DNA of 64,000 nucleotides from Eutreptiella sp. 'Long Island Sound 2002'. Lineage: Eukaryota; Euglenozoa; Euglenophyceae; Eutreptiales; Eutreptiaceae. The position numbers and the translations under genes are program-made. The stretch is from the NCBI GenBank assembly GCA_964036045.1, contig CAXIWF010000081.1, forward strand, positions 1 to 64,000, in the 5' to 3' direction. The notes beneath the pieces are model-generated. The model was not told the origin of the DNA and searched no databases. It worked only from the letters and a program-made list of their open reading frames with translations. Shown here in pieces: positions 60,001 through 64,000 of the stretch. Positions within the stretch are counted from its first letter, which is position 1. Each line of letters begins with the position of its first letter.

Positions 60001-63000
60001 GCGCAAGTTGCAAGGAATAAAGGGATTGGAGAGAAATTCCACCATAGCTGGTCCGGGAGAGTCCGATGCGTGGGAGCACCTGGGCGCCAAAGTGATCGTA
60101 CTGGCTTGTTGGACTTTTTCAGTCACCAAAACATGCAAACTAGCAGAAACAGGCATCGGAAACGTGTTACGCCACTTCTCACGATCGTTTTGAGTATATG
60201 TGAGCCCGTTTTTTGGGCTGTTTAGCATCATTTAAGAGATGAAAACAGAAAACTCCTGAGTTTGGGTGATTTTGAAGATTGGCATGGCCGGAGAAAAATT
60301 TTTTTTTCGAGGGGGGGGTCCAAAAATGCGAAATTTTTTTTTCGCATTTTTGGGTACTATTTGACGTGGACTTTGCAATGAAAGCAAAAAAAACGGGGAT
60401 GCGCATACCATTTTGGAGATATGGGCCTTGCAAAAATTCGGTGCAAGAGGGTTGGAAACTTTGTTTTGCCGTTTTCTCCGTTTTTTTTTCCTCGGCACAG
60501 GGGTGCACCCACACCCACCACCGACCACGTATTGGTGCCAAACCAACCTCAAATATGATTTTTGGGGGTTAGGGACAACATGGCCCCACCAACCGCCCAA
60601 AATTGCAGGGTGGCTTGCCCCCTGGGCAACGGCAAAGGGCCGCACCCCTTGGGACGGGGCTTCCCCGCTTGCCCAAGGGGTCCCCCTCCGGTCGCATTGA
60701 GCACGTCGTATAGGGGGGTAAACGCCACCAGTTTTGAGATATTTGGGGCGCAAGTTGCAAGGAATAAAGGGATTGGAGAGAAATTCCACCATAGCTGGTC
60801 CGGGAGAGTCCGATGCGTGGGAGCACCTGGGCGCCAAAGTGATGGTACTGGCTTGTTGGACTTTTTCAGTCACCAAAACATGCAAACTAGCAGAAACAGG
60901 CATCGGGAACGTGTTACGCCACTTCTCACGATCGTTTTGAGTATATGTGAGCCCGTTTTTTGGGTCGTTTAGCATCATTTAAGAGATGAAAACAGAAAAC
61001 TCCTGAGTTTGGGTGATTTTGAAGATTGGCAGAGCCGGAAAAAAATTTTTTTTTCGAGGGGGGGGTCCAAAAAATGCGAAAAAAATTTTTCGCATTTTTG
61101 GGTACTATTTGACGTGGACTTTGCAATGAAAGCAAAAAAAAACGGGGATGCGCATACCAGTTTGGAGATATGGGCCTTGCAAAAATTCGGTCCAAGAGGG
61201 TTGGAAACTTTGTTTTGCCGTTTTCTCCGTTTTTTTTTCTCGGCACAGGGGTGCACCCACACCCACCACCGACCACGTATTGGTGCCAAACCAACCTCAA
61301 ATATGATTTTTGGGGGTTAGGGACAACATGGCCCCACCAACCGCCGAAAATTGCAGGGTGGCTTGCCCCCTGGGCAACGGCAAAGGGCCGCACCCCTTGG
61401 GACGGGGCTTCCCCGCTTGCCCAAGGGGTCCCCCTCCGGTCGCATTGAGCACGTCGTATAGGGGGGTAAACGCCACCAGTTTTGAGATATTTGGGGCGCA
61501 AGTTGCAAGGAATAAAGGGATTGGAGAGAAATTCCACCATAGCTGGTCCGGGAGAGGCCGATGCGTGGGAGCACCTGGGCGCCAAAGTGATCGTACTGGC
61601 TTGTTGGACTTTTTCAGTCACCAAAACATGCAAACTAGCAGAAACAGGCATCGGAAACGTGTTACGCCACTTCTCACGATCGTTTTGAGTATATGTGAGC
61701 CCGTTTTTTGGGCCGTTTAGCATCATCTAAGAGATGAAAACGGAAAACTCCTGAGGTTGGGTGATTTTGAAGATTGGCAGAGCCGGAAAAAAATTTTTTT
61801 TTCGAGGGGGGGTTCCAAAAAATGCGAAAATTTTTTTTCGCATTTTTGGGTACTATTTGACGTGGACTTTGCAATGAAAGCAAAAAAAACGGGGATGCGC
61901 ATACCAGTTTGGAGATATGGGCCTTGCAAAAATTCGGTCCAAGAGGGTTGGAAACTTTGTTTTGCCGTTTTCTCCGTTTTTTTTTCTCGGCACAGGGGTG
62001 CACCCACACCCACCACCGACCACGTATTGGTGCCAAACCAACCTCAAATATGATTTTTGGGGGTTAGGGACAACATGGCCCCACCAACCGCCCAAAATTG
62101 CAGGGTGGCTTGCCCCCTGGGCAACGGCAAAGGGCCGCACCCCTTGGGACGGGGCTTCGCCGCTTGCCCAAGGGGGCCCCCCTCCGGTCGCATTGAGCAC
62201 GTCGTATAGGGGGGTAAACGCCACCAGTTTTGAGATATTTGGGGCGCAAGTTGCAAGGAATAAAGGGATTGGAGAGAAATTCCACCATAGCTGGTCCGGG
62301 AGAGTCCGATGCGTGGGAGCACCTGGGCGCCAAAGTGATCGTACTGGCTTGTTGGACTTTTTCAGTCACCAAAACATGCAAACTAGCAGAAACAGGCATC
62401 GGAAACGTGTTACGCCACTTCTCACGATCGTTTTGAGTATATGTGAGCCCGTTTTTTGGGTCGTTTAGCATCATTTAAGAGATGAAAACAGAAAACTCCT
62501 GAGGTTGGGTGATTTTGAAGATTGGCAGAGCCGGAAAAAAAATTTTTTTCGAGGGGGGGGTCCAAAAAATGCGAAAATTTTTTTCGCATTTTTGGGTACT
62601 ATTTGACGTGGACTTTGCAATGAAAGCAAAAAAAACGGGGATGCGCATACCAGTTTGGAGATATGGGCCTTGCAAAAATTCGGTCCAAGAGGGTTGGAAA
62701 CTTTGTTTTGCCGTTTTCTCCGTTTTTTTTTTCTCGGCACAGGGGTGCACCCACACCCACCACCGACCACGTATTGGTGCCAAACCAACCTCAAATATGA
62801 TTTTTGGGGGTTAGGGACAACATGGCCCCACCAACCGCCCAAAATTGCAGGGTGGCTTGCCCCCTGGGCAACGGCAAAGGGCCGCACCCCTTGGGACGGG
62901 GCTTCCCCGCTTGCCCAAGGGGGCCCCCCTCCGGTCGCATTGAGCACGTCGTATAGGGGGGTAAACGCCACCAGTTTTGAGATATTTGGGGCGCAAGTTG

Positions 63001-63723
63001 CAAGGAATAAAGGGATTGGAGAGAAATTCCACCATAGCTGGTCCGGGAGAGTCCGATGCGTGGGAGCACCTGGGCGCCAAAGTGATCGTACTGGCTTGTT
63101 GGACTTTTTCAGTCACCGAAACATGCAAACTAGCTGAAACAGGCATCGGAAACGTGTTACGCAACTTCTCACGATCGTTTTGAGTATATGTGAGCCCGTT
63201 TTTTGGGTCGTTTAGCATCATTTAAGAGATGAAAACAGAAAACTCCTGAGGTTGGGTGATTTTGAAGATTGGCAGAGCCGGAAAAAATTTTTTTTTCGAG
63301 GGGGGGGTCCAAAAAATGCGAAAATTTTTTTTCGCATTTTTGGGTACTATTTGACGTGGACTTTGCAATGAAAGCAAAAAAAACGGGGATGCGCATACCA
63401 GTTTGGAGATATGGGCCTTGCAAAAATTCGGTCCAAGAGGGTTGGAAACTTTGTTTTGCCGTTTTCTCCGTTTTTTTTTTCTCGGCACAGGGGTGCACCC
63501 ACACCCACCACCGACCACGTATTGGTGCCAAACCAACCTCAAATATGATTTTTGGGGGTTAGGGACAACATGGCCCCACCAACCGCCCAAAATTGCAGGG
63601 TGGCTTGCCCCCTGGGCAACGGCAAAGGGCCGCACCCCTTGGGACGGGGCTTCCCCGCTTGCCCAAGGGGTCCCCCTCCGGTCGCATTGAGCACGTCGTA
63701 TAGGGGGGTAAACGCCACCAGTT
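54005..63723 (+). repeat. Array block 18: right-hand subfamily, 13 monomers with a three-monomer register
   Basis: Monomers start at 54005, 54751, 55499, 56247, 56995, 57744, 58492, 59239, 59987, 60734, 61482, 62230 and 62977. Markers concentrated here are GGGGTCCCCC for GGGGGCCCCCC (54694, 56938, 60677, 61425, 63667), gggtcgtttagc for gggccgtttagc (~56478, 58723, 60964, 62461, 63207, 63955), ctcctgaggttggg, and aacggaaaac (~55010, 57254, 61740). GGGGTCCCCC followed by aacggaaaac with gaggttggg recurs at 2244 bp (three monomers) and then at ~4488 bp (six). Other oddities are cacccttggg, one C short, at ~58401, and tagggacgg at ~59901. Confidence 0.8.
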
Positions 63724-64000
63724 TTGAGATATTTGGGGCGCAAGTTGCAAGGAATAAAGGGATCGGAGAGAAATTCCACCATAGCTGGTCCGGGAGAGTC
63801 CGATGCGTGGGAGCACCTGGGCGCCAAAGTGATCGTACTGGCTTGTTGGACTTTTTCAGTCACCAAAACATGCAAACTAGCTGAAACAGGCATCGGAAAC
63901 GTGTTACGCCACTTCTCACGATCGTTTTGAGTATATGTGAGCCCGTTTTTTGGGTCGTTTAGCATCATTTAAGAGATGAAAACAGAAAACTCCTGAGGTT
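63724..64000 (+). repeat. Right-edge partial monomer (first 277 bp)
   Basis: The monomer is cut by the window end just after ctcctgaggtt. It carries agctgaaac and gggtcgtttagc, both markers of the right-hand subfamily, so the array and this subfamily continue beyond the window. Confidence 0.95.

Larger units (their letters stand above)
1..64000 (+). repeat. Satellite array, ~748-bp monomer, about 85.5 copies, filling the window
   Basis: The same ~748-bp sequence recurs head to tail from edge to edge, always in the same orientation and with no foreign insertion. Monomer starts, taken at ttgagatatttgggg or its variant, are 113, 862, 1611, 2358, 3106, 3855, 4605, 5353, 6100, 6849, 7596, 8344, 9094, 9844, 10593, 11341, 12088, 12837, 13584, 14333 and so on to 62977 and 63724. 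There are 86 starts in all; intervals run from 746 bp (24063 to 24809; 54005 to 54751) to 750 bp. Neighbouring copies differ at only a few positions plus homopolymer length. Every frame that is open in one copy recurs in the others as a by-product, and single-base indels shift frames between copies, so no coding sequence is called. Satellite arrays of this kind usually sit in eukaryotic heterochromatin; which compartment cannot be told from the sequence. The phase of the monomer is arbitrary. Confidence 0.98.

Noticed and set aside
1-64000. CRISPR array
   Set aside because: The repeat unit is ~748 bp with no short repeat and unique spacer pattern; all of the unit is repeated.
1-64000. Ribosomal DNA intergenic spacer or 5S array
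   Set aside because: I see no 18S, 5.8S, 28S or 5S segment in 64 kb. The gatgcgtgggagcacctggg tract does not align with 5S rRNA.

Overview
The whole 64 kb window is one uninterrupted head-to-tail satellite DNA array. I see no protein-coding gene, RNA gene, transposon, CRISPR array or unique sequence in it. A single monomer of about 748 bp (individual copies 746-750 bp, mean spacing 748.4 bp) is repeated 85 full times plus a 112-bp fragment at the left edge and a 277-bp fragment at the right edge. All copies are in the same orientation. The array continues off both ends, so its true size and its flanks are unknown. Monomers are counted here from the t of the motif ttgagatatttgggg (positions 113, 862, 1611 ... 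63724).

Organism: long, highly homogenised tandem arrays of a few-hundred-bp monomer are typical of eukaryotic heterochromatin (centromeric, pericentromeric, subtelomeric or knob DNA). A plant or another large eukaryotic genome is the most likely source, but I do not recognise the satellite family and nothing here fixes the species. Several variants are C-to-T or G-to-A changes at CpG, which fits a genome with cytosine methylation.

Monomer layout (reference copy 36038-36786): an ordinary mixed-sequence part with an ACGATCGT palindrome and a short GCCC/GGGC inverted repeat; an A/T junction followed by a G8 run; a hairpin with 13-bp arms; a copy of an internal repeat containing accagtttggagatat; a T-run; a C-rich stretch; and a G/C-rich palindromic block leading to a second, collinear copy of the internal repeat. 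Homopolymer length changes explain most of the 746-750 bp spread.

Regional structure: the array is a patchwork of higher-order blocks marked by shared private variants. From left to right these are a 4-monomer register (0.1-6.1 kb), an alternate-monomer repeat and a recently doubled monomer (6.1-9.8 kb), mixed monomers (9.8-22.6 kb), two-monomer repeats (22.6-30.0 kb), a pair of six-monomer blocks lying nine monomers apart (30.8-35.3 and 37.5-42.0 kb), an almost perfect tandem duplication of seven monomers (42.0-47.3 and 47.3-52.5 kb; I found four differences), and a right-hand subfamily with a three-monomer register (54.0-64.0 kb). This is what repeated unequal crossover and gene conversion would leave. 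The many open frames are by-products of a stop-poor repeat and should not be annotated as proteins.
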